NCBI GenBank assembly: GCA_903834645.1
Contig: CAILKA010000103.1
Span: 1-17,657 of the forward strand
Source of the DNA: an uncultured beta proteobacterium
GTDB taxonomy: Bacteria; Pseudomonadota; Gammaproteobacteria; Burkholderiales; Burkholderiaceae_C
Reading direction: 5' to 3'
DNA length: 17,657 nucleotides
Of this stretch, positions 8,352 through 15,300 are shown piece after piece. The position numbers and the translations under genes are program-made. A model generated the notes under the pieces. The model had not been told where the DNA came from, made no database searches, and saw nothing but the letters and a program-made list of their open reading frames with translations. Each line of letters begins with the position of its first letter. Position 1 is the first letter of the stretch.

Positions 8352-10319
8352 TTACTTGGCGGGCACGGCTTCGTGCCGCGGATCGGACGCCGCGGGCGCC
8401 GACGGTTGCGGGCGTGGCGGCAGGCCGGCGCCCAGCGTGCAGGACGGGCGCGTGCCGTCCGAGCCGAGGTCACGGCGCGGCGGCGCGCCGCTGGCCTGGC
8501 GGTGCGGCACGCCGGGGTCCCAGCCGGCGGCTTCGAGCACCGCGTCCAGGCAGGTCGTGGCGAGCACGCGGTCGAGCTGCTGGCGTGTATGCGTGGTGGC
8601 GCCGTCGCGCATCAGGTTGACGCGGCGCAGCTGCACAGGGTCCATGCCCAGACGTTCCGCGCACAGGTCCAGGTGCGCCTCGGTGGCGAATTCGGACTGG
8701 AAGGCCCCGAAAGCCCGGAAGGCACCGCTGGGCGTGTTGTTGGTGTAGACGCCGATCGAGTCGACCTGCACGTTATCGATGGCGTAGGGCCCGGGGCCGA
8801 GGATGGCCGACTTGTTCATCACACCGGGCGTGGACATGGCGTAAGCGCCGCCGTCGGCCACCATGTGCATGCGTGTGGCGGTGATGCGGCCATCCTTCTT
8901 CAGCCCCATCGTGTAGTGGATGCGGAACGGGTGGCGCTTGGCGCTGGCCGCGATGCTTTCTTCGCGCGTGAACACGTAGCGCACCGGGCGGCGCGTGCGG
9001 ATGGCCGCCAGCGCCAGCATGCCTTGGTAGAGCATGTCTTCCTTGCCGCCAAAGCCGCCGCCCACGGTGCTCATCACCATGCGCACCTTGTTGATGGGGC
9101 GGCCCAGAATCTTTGCCAGCAGATGGCGATGGTGCGTGATGTTCTGGCTGGGCGAGTGCACGGTGACACAGCCGTCTGGCTCGACGTAGGCCACGCCGGC
9201 CTCGGGCTCGAGGTACGCGTGTTCGTTGGCTGCGGTGTGATAAGTCTGCTCGACAACAACGTCGGCCTCGGCCAACCCGGCCTCGACATCACCCTTGCGG
9301 ATACGCGTGTGCTTGCACACGTTGCCGGGTGCGAAGTCGTGCAGTTGCGGCGCACCGGGCAGCAGCGCGGTCTCGGGGTCGAAAACGCCGGCCAGCACCT
9401 CGTATTTCACCTCGATCAGCGCCAGCGCGGCACGTGCGATGTCCACCGTCTCGGCCGCCACGGCGACCACGCCTTCGCCCACATAACGCACGACGCCGCG
9501 CGCCAGGATGGGCTGGTCTTCGATGAAGACGCCGAAGTTGTCCACCCCGGGCACGTCGGCACTGGTGAGCACCGCCTCCACCCCCGGCAGTGCACGCGCC
9601 TTGGCGGTGTCGATGTGCACGATGCGCGCGTAGGCATGCGGGCTGCGCAGCACCTGCAGGTGCAGCATGTTGGGCAGGAACATGTCGGCGGCGTACTTGA
9701 TGGCGCCGGTGACCTTGCCCGGCGCGTCCAGGCGCCGCGTCGGGTGGCCCATGAAGCTCTCGGCCGGGGCCTCGTCCAGCACGCTGGCCGGCTGGCTGCC
9801 GTTCATCACGTCACGCGCCATGACCACCGCGTCGATGATCTTCTGGTAGCCGGTGCAACGGCAGATGTTGCCGCCCAGCCCTTCCTTGATCTCGTCCACT
9901 GAGGCCTGCGGCCGTGCGCGCAGCGTCGCGGTGGCCGCCATCACCATGCCGGGGATGCAGTAGCCGCACTGGCTTGCACCGGCCTTGTGGAAAGCCTGCT
10001 GCAGCACCGTCATGCCCTGGTCGCGGTCGAGGTCGTCGACCGTCTCGACGCTGCGGCCCTGCACCTTGTGCACCGGCATCAGGCAGCTCTTGACGAGCTC
10101 GCCGTCGACGAACATCGAGCAGGTGCCACACTCGCCGGCACCGCAGCCTTCCTTGTTGCCGGTGAGCTTGAGCTCTTCGCGCACGAAGTCGATCAGGCGG
10201 TAGTGCGTCGGCACCGTGCGGCGCACGGCGCGGCCGTTGACCGTGGCGCGCACCTCGGTCGTGGTGTGGCAACCGGCTTTGGCGCCACTGACGGGGGCGT
10301 CGTTCGTCGGGTCAGGCAT
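8352..10319 (-). CDS. Molybdenum hydroxylase: 2Fe-2S subunit fused to N-terminal half of Mo subunit
   Basis: A 655-residue fusion. Residues about 20-175 are the iron-sulfur subunit: plant-type cluster Cys59, 64, 67 and 79 (GCGAGECGTC...C), then the second cluster at QCGYC (118/121) and CRC (153/155). Residues about 190-600 are the first half of the Mo subunit: GHPTRRLDAPGKVTGAIKYA, GGGFGGKE (420-427) and GAFRAFGAFQ (532-541). The final 55 residues are proline/arginine-rich and unlike the family; the rest of the Mo subunit is encoded by the next gene, 10 bp on. The ATG at 10317-10319 has AAGGAG upstream and overlaps the stop of the FAD-subunit gene by 8 bp, implying translational coupling. Family members hydroxylate aldehydes, N-heterocycles or acyl-CoA; the substrate here is unknown. 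Confidence 0.93.
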   Translation of the reverse strand: MPDPTNDAPVSGAKAGCHTTTEVRATVNGRAVRRTVPTHYRLIDFVREELKLTGNKEGCGAGECGTCSMFVDGELVKSCLMPVHKVQGRSVETVDDLDRDQGMTVLQQAFHKAGASQCGYCIPGMVMAATATLRARPQASVDEIKEGLGGNICRCTGYQKIIDAVVMARDVMNGSQPASVLDEAPAESFMGHPTRRLDAPGKVTGAIKYAADMFLPNMLHLQVLRSPHAYARIVHIDTAKARALPGVEAVLTSADVPGVDNFGVFIEDQPILARGVVRYVGEGVVAVAAETVDIARAALALIEVKYEVLAGVFDPETALLPGAPQLHDFAPGNVCKHTRIRKGDVEAGLAEADVVVEQTYHTAANEHAYLEPEAGVAYVEPDGCVTVHSPSQNITHHRHLLAKILGRPINKVRMVMSTVGGGFGGKEDMLYQGMLALAAIRTRRPVRYVFTREESIAASAKRHPFRIHYTMGLKKDGRITATRMHMVADGGAYAMSTPGVMNKSAILGPGPYAIDNVQVDSIGVYTNNTPSGAFRAFGAFQSEFATEAHLDLCAERLGMDPVQLRRVNLMRDGATTHTRQQLDRVLATTCLDAVLEAAGWDPGVPHRQASGAPPRRDLGSDGTRPSCTLGAGLPPRPQPSAPAASDPRHEAVPAK

Positions 10320-11223
10320 GGTCCATCTCCTTGGGCAGGCGGTCGACGAGGAGGCCGGCATCGGCCAGCGCGGCGACGAGGCCGCGTTCGACGAAGTTCA
10401 CCAACACCTCGCGCCGGTAGACCTGGCGGCTGCGCGAACGCACACGGTCGGCCACGCGGCGGGCGGCTGAGCGCAGCAGTGCCGGCGTGGGCAGCGCGCC
10501 GGTGAGCTGGTCCTCGACGTCGGGCAGCCGCTCGGGCACCGGGCCGACGGCGCCGATCGCCACGCGCACGTCATCGATGCGCTGGCGCGCGGCGTCCAGC
10601 TTGACCAGCGCGGCCAGGCAGACGGTGGAAATCACCAACGATCGCCGGTGCCCCACCTTCTCGAAAGCCGCGCCGTGCGCTGGCAGTGCATCGCAGCTCA
10701 GGTGCAGCAGCAGTTCGCGCGGCCCGCACACCGTGCGACCGGGGCCGGTGATGAACTCGCTCATCGGCACGGTTCGCTCGCGGATCACGCCGCCCTCGCG
10801 GCGCGCCAGCGTCACCATCGTGTTCATCGCCAGCAGCGGCGGCATGCAGTCGCCCGCCGGCGAAGCGTTGATCAGGTTGCCGCCGACGCTGGCCTGCGCG
10901 CGTATCTGCGCATCGGCGAACCACACCGCGCACTGCGCCAGCACCGGGGCGTCGGACAACAGCAGCGGGTGGCTCTCGAAGGCACCGATCGGCGTGGCTG
11001 CCCCCAGGCTCAGGCGCCCGCCCTGGCGAGAGACGCCGCGCAGCTCGGGGATCGTGCTCACGTCGACCAGCGCCGGCAGGTGCACGTCGCCGGCGCGGCC
11101 TTCACGCGCCCACGGCAGCAGGTCGGTGGCACCGCACACCACGCGCGCACCCTCGATGCGCTCCAGCGCATCGAAAGCCGCATCCAGCGTTGGCGGCGTC
11201 AGGTACTGGTCGAAGCTGAGCAC
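10312..11223 (-). CDS. Molybdenum hydroxylase FAD-binding subunit
   Basis: The electron-exit subunit (CoxM/XdhB type), 303 residues, close to the usual 280-300. FAD-binding motifs are CGATDLLP (30-37) and QASVGGNLINASPAGD (110-125), followed by the usual C-terminal CO-dehydrogenase-flavoprotein domain. The GTG at 11221-11223 is chosen because TGAGGAG stands eight bases upstream and the conserved start LSFDQYLTPPTLDEA-like sequence begins there; the open frame continuing to 11568 lies inside the alcohol dehydrogenase gene and is a shadow. It follows the dehydrogenase gene by 11 bp and its TGA overlaps the next ATG. It should pass electrons from the 2Fe-2S clusters of the fusion protein to NAD+ or another acceptor. 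Confidence 0.92.
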   Translation of the reverse strand: MLSFDQYLTPPTLDAAFDALERIEGARVVCGATDLLPWAREGRAGDVHLPALVDVSTIPELRGVSRQGGRLSLGAATPIGAFESHPLLLSDAPVLAQCAVWFADAQIRAQASVGGNLINASPAGDCMPPLLAMNTMVTLARREGGVIRERTVPMSEFITGPGRTVCGPRELLLHLSCDALPAHGAAFEKVGHRRSLVISTVCLAALVKLDAARQRIDDVRVAIGAVGPVPERLPDVEDQLTGALPTPALLRSAARRVADRVRSRSRQVYRREVLVNFVERGLVAALADAGLLVDRLPKEMDHA

Positions 11224-11234
11224 GGCAGCACTCC

Positions 11235-12386
11235 TCAGCAACCCGCCGGGTGGTTCATCTTGACGACGACCTTGATCGCGTCGCCGATGCGCTCGCGGGC
11301 ATGGCGCAGCGCCTCGGGCACTTCTTCCAGCGGGAAGGTGTGGGTGTGGATCAGCTTCGCGTCGAAGCGCTTCTGCGCCATCAGCGCGGCCGCGCGGTGC
11401 GTGGCGCTCTTGCCTTCGCCGCGGATGCCGAACAGGTAGATGTTGTTTCGCACCAGGGCGGCGACGTCGATCGGCACCGGTTCGCCCGGGAAGGCCGCCA
11501 GGCAGATGCGGCCGCCGCGGCGCAGCATCTTGGCGGCGTCGTTGACGGCATTCGGCGCGCCCGAGCATTCCAGCACGTAGTGCGCACCACCGTTGGTGTA
11601 CTCACGCACCTTGGCGACCGCGTCTTCCTTGGTCACGTTGACCGTGAAGTCGGCACCGAGCTTGCGACCCATCTCCAGGCGGTTGTCGCGCGTGCCGGTC
11701 AGGATGACCTCGCTGGCGCCCAGCGCCTTGGCCACGCCCACACCCATCAGGCCGATCGGGCCCGGGCCCATGACCACCACCGACTGGCCAGCCACCAGGC
11801 CACCAATGGCATCCAGGCCGTACATCGCGGTGCCGGCGGTGACGATCAGCGTCGCTTCCTCGTCGCTCATGTCATCGGGCACGTGCGCCAGGGTGTTGAC
11901 GTTGTTCACCGCGTACTGCGTGAAACCACCGTCGGTGGTGAAGCCGTTGGCGCGGTGGCCCTTGTTGACGTCGCCGTAGTTCTTGCCGTAGTTCAGGCAG
12001 GAGGTGTACATGCCCTCGCGGCAGCGCTCGCAACGGCCGCAACCGGCATGCACCTCCACCGCAACCCGGTCACCAATCTTGTACTCGTCGACTCCGGGGC
12101 CGAGCTTGACCACCGTGCCCATGTACTCGTGGCCGGGGGTGAAGTTCTTGTTGAAGGGCAGGCCGCCCTGGATCTGCGCCGGCGGGCCATGGCGGATGAT
12201 CTCCAGGTCGGTCGCGCACACGGCGATGGCATCGATGCGCACCAGCACCTCGGCGGCGGCGGGCTGCGGCACCGGCTTGTCCACGTAGGTGAGCTGGTTC
12301 GGGTCGCCCAGGACCCAGGCCTTCATCGTGCTGGGGATGTTGTAGCTGCGCTCGCCCAGGAAGGCGGCGTCGGTAGTGGTGTTCAT
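11235..12386 (-). CDS. Zinc-dependent alcohol dehydrogenase (MDR family, polyol/threonine dehydrogenase-like)
   Basis: Oxidises a hydroxyl group to an aldehyde or ketone with NAD(P)+. The 383-residue protein has catalytic zinc ligands Cys57 (VCATD) and His86-Glu87 (GHEYMG), the four structural zinc cysteines 116, 119, 122 and 130, and a Rossmann turn GPGPIG at 207-212. The family core begins at MKAWVLG (residue 21); about 20 extra N-terminal residues precede it. The ATG at 12384-12386 is still preferred because TGAGGAG lies upstream, whereas no site precedes Met21. It is the first gene of the operon, behind the promoter/operator at 12472-12555. The substrate is unknown; by position it may supply the aldehyde for the Mo hydroxylase. 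Confidence 0.93.
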   Translation of the reverse strand: MNTTTDAAFLGERSYNIPSTMKAWVLGDPNQLTYVDKPVPQPAAAEVLVRIDAIAVCATDLEIIRHGPPAQIQGGLPFNKNFTPGHEYMGTVVKLGPGVDEYKIGDRVAVEVHAGCGRCERCREGMYTSCLNYGKNYGDVNKGHRANGFTTDGGFTQYAVNNVNTLAHVPDDMSDEEATLIVTAGTAMYGLDAIGGLVAGQSVVVMGPGPIGLMGVGVAKALGASEVILTGTRDNRLEMGRKLGADFTVNVTKEDAVAKVREYTNGGAHYVLECSGAPNAVNDAAKMLRRGGRICLAAFPGEPVPIDVAALVRNNIYLFGIRGEGKSATHRAAALMAQKRFDAKLIHTHTFPLEEVPEALRHARERIGDAIKVVVKMNHPAGC

Positions 12387-12471
12387 CGTGTCTCCTCAGG
12401 TGGGGGTGAGCGGGTTGCGGTCGAGGCTTGCGCGGCACCGGCAGGCCGGGAATGCGGGCCCGATGTGCAGC

Positions 12472-12500
12472 ATTGAACGCGGGCCCAACCCTTGTCGCAA
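12472..12500 (-). promoter_or_regulatory. Predicted promoter of the catabolic operon
   Basis: On the minus strand a -35-like TTGCGA (complement of 12495-12500) is followed after 17 bp by a -10-like TTCAAT (complement of 12472-12477). The expected transcript starts near 12465, about 80 bases before the dehydrogenase ATG. The same -10 box occurs at the same distance from the same upstream motif before tctC, which is the main support. Individually each box is a modest match to consensus. Confidence 0.5.
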
Positions 12501-12527
12501 GCCATGGCGCGAGCCTTTCTTGGACAC

Positions 12528-12555
12528 ATGCAAGAGAATCTGCGAATCGTCCAAG
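12528..12555 (-). promoter_or_regulatory. Predicted AraC-type operator, catabolic operon
   Basis: Two direct half-sites on the minus strand, CTTGGAC (complement of 12549-12555) and CTTGCAT (complement of 12528-12534), start 21 bp apart, two helical turns, as is usual for AraC-family tandem sites. An extra CTTGGAC at 12519-12525 on the plus strand forms an inverted repeat with the first half-site. The same pair with identical spacing occurs at 13649-13676. Confidence 0.6.
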
Positions 12556-12663
12556 TCCGGTCGCGAACGACCGCACCCACGCGTTGCGAAGAGGACAATC
12601 CCAGCAGGCATTCGGGCTAACCCCATGAACACCCCTTTCATCCCTGGACAGGAAGACCCACCG

Positions 12664-13581
12664 ATGCGGACGAGCGCTTCCGCTGCAGACGGGATCCGCA
12701 CGTACAGCATGGTGGAGCGATCAGAGCGCCTCGACTTCGAGATCCGCGACCAGTCGGTACGTGCGCCGGTGACCAAGCCGCACCGGCACGAGTACTTCCA
12801 GATCTTCGCCAACCAGGCCGGTGCGGCCCCGCACCTGCTGGGTGGACGGCGCTGCGAATCGGCGCCGCGCTCGCTGATCTTCGTGCTGCCGTATCGGGTC
12901 CACGTGGCGATGGTCGAGCCCGGCACCCGCTACCAGCTCATCAACTTCGCCAGCAACTTCCTGCGCCCCGACTTCACGCTGACGCCCCTTGAGATGGAGG
13001 AAGCGTCGATCACGAAGTACCCCGAGCTCACGCCCTTCATCTACCAGGGCTGGTTCGACTTCGTCTTCGACGCTGACGAGTTCGCGCACATCGAGGCCTT
13101 GCTGCAGCGGCTTCAAGTCGCGCACCGCCACCGCATGCTGGGCACGCTGGAGCGCGTACGCGGCGCGCTGCTCGAGCTGATCGGCTTCACGACGGAGAAG
13201 TTCGCGCCTCAGTTGCAGTCCCTGGCAGAGCAGCGCGTGTACTTGCAGGGGCACACCGACGCCCTGCGCCGCGTGCTGAAGTTCATCGACGAAAACCTGC
13301 AACGCGACATCGCGCTGGCCGAGGTGGCCGAGGCCGCCTTCCTGTCGCCGAACTACCTGTCGCAATTGCTGAAGAAGCAGACCGGGCTGGCCTTCGTCGA
13401 CTGGCTCACCGGGCGCCGCATGGAGCGCGCGCGCGAACTGCTGGCGCACACGGACGACCGTGTCGGCACCGTCGCCCACTGCGTCGGGTTCGCCGACGAG
13501 GCCTACTTCACGCGGCGCTTCAAGCAGCGCTTCGCCATCGCCCCGACTGCCTATCGGCGTTCGATGCGCGAAGCCGGCTGA
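12664..13581 (+). CDS. AraC-family transcriptional regulator
   Basis: A 305-residue regulator of normal length. The N-terminal half is a cupin-like effector domain with HRHEYF at 40-45. The C-terminal DNA-binding domain spans about 205-300: the first helix-turn-helix lies around LAEVAEAAFLSPNYLSQLLKK (218-238), the second around VGTVAHCVGFADEAYFTRRF (267-286), and it ends with the PTAYRR signature. The ATG at 12664 is chosen because AGGAAG lies eight bases upstream; the in-frame ATG at 12625 lacks a site but cannot be excluded. The gene is divergent from the catabolic operon and upstream of tctCBA, and the twin operators flank it, so it is the obvious regulator of both. Whether it activates or represses is not visible; activation is the family norm. 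GGACAATCCC at 12593-12602, also found in the tctC operator, may mark autoregulation. Confidence 0.93.
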   Translation: MRTSASAADGIRTYSMVERSERLDFEIRDQSVRAPVTKPHRHEYFQIFANQAGAAPHLLGGRRCESAPRSLIFVLPYRVHVAMVEPGTRYQLINFASNFLRPDFTLTPLEMEEASITKYPELTPFIYQGWFDFVFDADEFAHIEALLQRLQVAHRHRMLGTLERVRGALLELIGFTTEKFAPQLQSLAEQRVYLQGHTDALRRVLKFIDENLQRDIALAEVAEAAFLSPNYLSQLLKKQTGLAFVDWLTGRRMERARELLAHTDDRVGTVAHCVGFADEAYFTRRFKQRFAIAPTAYRRSMREAG

Positions 13582-13648
13582 GCGCGGCCCGACCCGGCCC
13601 GGGCACCTGCCCAACCTGCTATCGGGCGGAACGTCGGCAAGGCGCCGA

Positions 13649-13676
13649 CTTGGACAATCCCGCGAACTTCTTGCAC
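13649..13676 (+). promoter_or_regulatory. Predicted AraC-type operator, tctCBA
   Basis: Direct half-sites CTTGGAC (13649-13655) and CTTGCAC (13670-13676) start 21 bp apart. Together with flanking bases this matches the module before the catabolic operon: GACTTGGAC is identical, and TCTTGCA is identical at the same spacing. Confidence 0.6.
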
Positions 13677-13702
13677 GCCGCGAAGATCAGGCGAGCGCGC
13701 GC

Positions 13703-13732
13703 TTGCGCCGCCTGTCCGGTCGCGGCTTCAAT
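13703..13732 (+). promoter_or_regulatory. Predicted promoter of tctCBA
   Basis: A -35-like TTGCGC (13703-13708) and a -10-like TTCAAT (13727-13732) are separated by 18 bp. The -10 box starts 56 bp after the TTGCAC half-site, exactly as in the divergent operon promoter. The predicted leader is about 75 bases. Support comes from this shared arrangement, not from consensus strength. Confidence 0.5.
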
Positions 13733-13814
13733 GCCTGCAGACGTCGTACTCAGACGCACGCCCCGGGTCGCAAACCCCGTGGACCGGCTCTTCATCAGGC
13801 CCGCAGGAGACAAC

Positions 13815-14777
13815 ATGTTCAATCGAGTCCTTCCCGTGCTGCGTGCGCGCAGCCTGCCGCTTGTCGCCTTCGGCGCGCTCTTGCTCGCGCCGTGCACTGC
13901 GCCACTCGCTTCCGACTTTCCGAAGCAGCCGATCGAGATGACGGTGCTCTTTGGCGGCTCCAGCGCCACCATCGCGCAGGTGTTGGCTGACGGCCTGTCC
14001 AAGCAACTCAAGGTGCCGGTGGCGGCGGTCAGCCGCACCGGTGGCGGCGGTGCAGCGGGTTACTCCTTCGTCAAGGCCACCCCGCCCAACGGATACAACG
14101 TCGTCTGGAACTCGAACTCGATCAACACCGTGTTCCACGGCGGCAACATGCCCTTCGACTACCGCGCCTTCGATCCGGTGGCGCAGGTGGGGATGGAAGT
14201 GCCTGCCCTGGCGGTGCGCAGCGACTCGGGTTGGAAGACCTTGGCCGACGTGGCCGCCGCGGGCAAGAAGCAGAAGCTCAAGGTCGGGATCTCGGGCCGC
14301 GGTTCGTTCACCCACCTGGCCTCGGCGGCGCTGTTCAAGAAGATGGGCATCGAGGTGGTCTACGTGCCTTATGGCACGGGCAGTGCCCCCGTGGAACTGC
14401 TCGGCGGGCGTGTCGACGCCGCGCTGCAGTGGCCTTCGCAGTTCACGGCGATGGCCGACAAGATACACATCGTGGCCGTGACCTCGCACACGCGCGTGCC
14501 GCTGGTGCCCAATGTGCCCACGGCCAAGGAACAGGGCTTCGATGTCAACGTGGTGATGTGGCGTGGCGTTGCTGTGCCGGCAGGCACGCCAAAGGACGTC
14601 GTGGCGCGCCTGCAGGGTGCGGTGCAGGCCGTGGTGACCAGCGCGGAATTCAAGTCGCAGAGCGCCAAGCTCGGCTTCGAACCCGAGTTCCTGGCAGCCT
14701 CTGAGTTCGGCAAGCTGATCGCCAGAGACGATGCAGAGATCGCCGGTCTGATGACCGAACTCGGCCTCAAGAAGTAG
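13815..14777 (+). CDS. tctC: Tripartite tricarboxylate transporter substrate-binding protein (TctC/Bug)
   Basis: Periplasmic ligand receptor of the TTT importer encoded with the next two genes. It has 320 residues with a Sec signal peptide, probable cleavage in PLA-SDF after residue 32, then FPKQPIEMTVLFGG, the TGGGGAAGYSF loop, PPNGYNVVWNSNSINTV and FDYRAFDPVAQVG, and GISGRGSFTHL in the second half. It closely parallels the orphan binding protein at 6279-7259, including the NSNSI and FDY-AFDP segments. The ATG at 13815 has AGGAGA upstream and precedes the signal peptide; the open frame back to 13650 covers the promoter and is not used. The ligand is presumably a carboxylate but is not determinable. 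Confidence 0.93.
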   Translation: MFNRVLPVLRARSLPLVAFGALLLAPCTAPLASDFPKQPIEMTVLFGGSSATIAQVLADGLSKQLKVPVAAVSRTGGGGAAGYSFVKATPPNGYNVVWNSNSINTVFHGGNMPFDYRAFDPVAQVGMEVPALAVRSDSGWKTLADVAAAGKKQKLKVGISGRGSFTHLASAALFKKMGIEVVYVPYGTGSAPVELLGGRVDAALQWPSQFTAMADKIHIVAVTSHTRVPLVPNVPTAKEQGFDVNVVMWRGVAVPAGTPKDVVARLQGAVQAVVTSAEFKSQSAKLGFEPEFLAASEFGKLIARDDAEIAGLMTELGLKK

Positions 14778-14785
14778 GCGCAACG

Positions 14786-15286
14786 ATGCGCTCGGATCGT
14801 TGGCTCGGGCCGCTGCTCAGCGTGCTTGCGCTGGGCTGGTTGCTGCTGGCCTATCTGTATATCCCAGCCTCCAACGTGCCGGGCGAGCCGGGACCGCGCG
14901 CGTTCCCGAACGTACTGGGCTACGCCTTGCTGCTGCTGGGGTTGGTGATGACGGTGTCTGGCTTTGCCCGCCGCCGCGAGGCTGCGCCCGCCCAAGCCGA
15001 AGCCACAGCCAACAAGGACCCCGCAACCTCACCGCTGAAGCACGAACTGCGCATCGTGCTCGGCACCTTCGGCTTGCTGGTGCTGTATGCGTTCCTGATG
15101 GAGAAGACCGGCTTCCTGGTGTCCACGCCCATCGTGCTGGTGCTGGGCATGGCCGGCATCCTGCGCATGCGCCGCTGGCGCTTCATCGCGCTGATGAGCG
15201 GCGGCACCACACTGGTGTGCTGGCTGGTGTTTGCCGTTTTACTGCGCGTGCCCTTGCCGCGTGGGTCATGGTGGTGGCTGGTGTGA
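14786..15286 (+). CDS. tctB: Tripartite tricarboxylate transporter small membrane subunit (TctB)
   Basis: A 166-residue hydrophobic protein with membrane segments at about 7-25, 42-60, 89-105, 109-126 and 133-154, and the GEPGPRAFPNVLG loop at 33-45 typical of the TctB family. Its role is to pair with TctA in the inner membrane; its exact mechanism is poorly known in the family. Residues 62-85 form a charged, alanine-rich cytoplasmic or periplasmic loop. It begins 8 bp after the tctC stop and ends 14 bp before tctA, so the three genes form one operon. Confidence 0.9.
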   Translation: MRSDRWLGPLLSVLALGWLLLAYLYIPASNVPGEPGPRAFPNVLGYALLLLGLVMTVSGFARRREAAPAQAEATANKDPATSPLKHELRIVLGTFGLLVLYAFLMEKTGFLVSTPIVLVLGMAGILRMRRWRFIALMSGGTTLVCWLVFAVLLRVPLPRGSWWWLV

Positions 15287-15300
15287 ACAGGGGTCAATGA

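Larger units (their letters stand above)
1018..12386 (-). other. Eight-gene catabolic operon
   Basis: Eight same-strand genes with junctions of 11 bp, an 8 bp overlap, then 10, 23, 49, 19 and 87 bp gaps, counted from the alcohol dehydrogenase gene to the dehydratase gene. No internal promoter or terminator is evident, so a single transcript from the promoter near 12472-12500 is inferred. The gene set combines three oxidoreductases, a dehydratase, a C-C bond-acting TPP enzyme and a binding protein. Confidence 0.8.

Noticed and set aside
8342..8473. Extension of the Mo C-half gene upstream to 8473
   Set aside because: It overlaps the end of the fusion gene in another frame, and the added Arg/Pro-rich residues match nothing; the strong ribosome site lies before 8341.
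8076..9902. Plus-strand open frame of 608 codons
   Set aside because: Antisense to the two Mo-hydroxylase genes, with no own ribosome site or domain.
12376..12663. N-terminal extension of the AraC-type regulator back to 12376
   Set aside because: It would cover the operator and promoter of the divergent operon and overlap that operon's start codon; the added residues do not look like AraC sequence, and a good ribosome site precedes 12664.
13582..13620. Possible terminator hairpin after the AraC-type gene (GGGC-ACCT-GCCC)
   Set aside because: The stem is only four pairs and no T tract follows, so it cannot be supported as an intrinsic terminator.
13650..13814. N-terminal extension of TctC back to 13650
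   Set aside because: It would place 55 residues before the signal peptide and cover the predicted operator and promoter. AGGAGA before 13815 decides the start.
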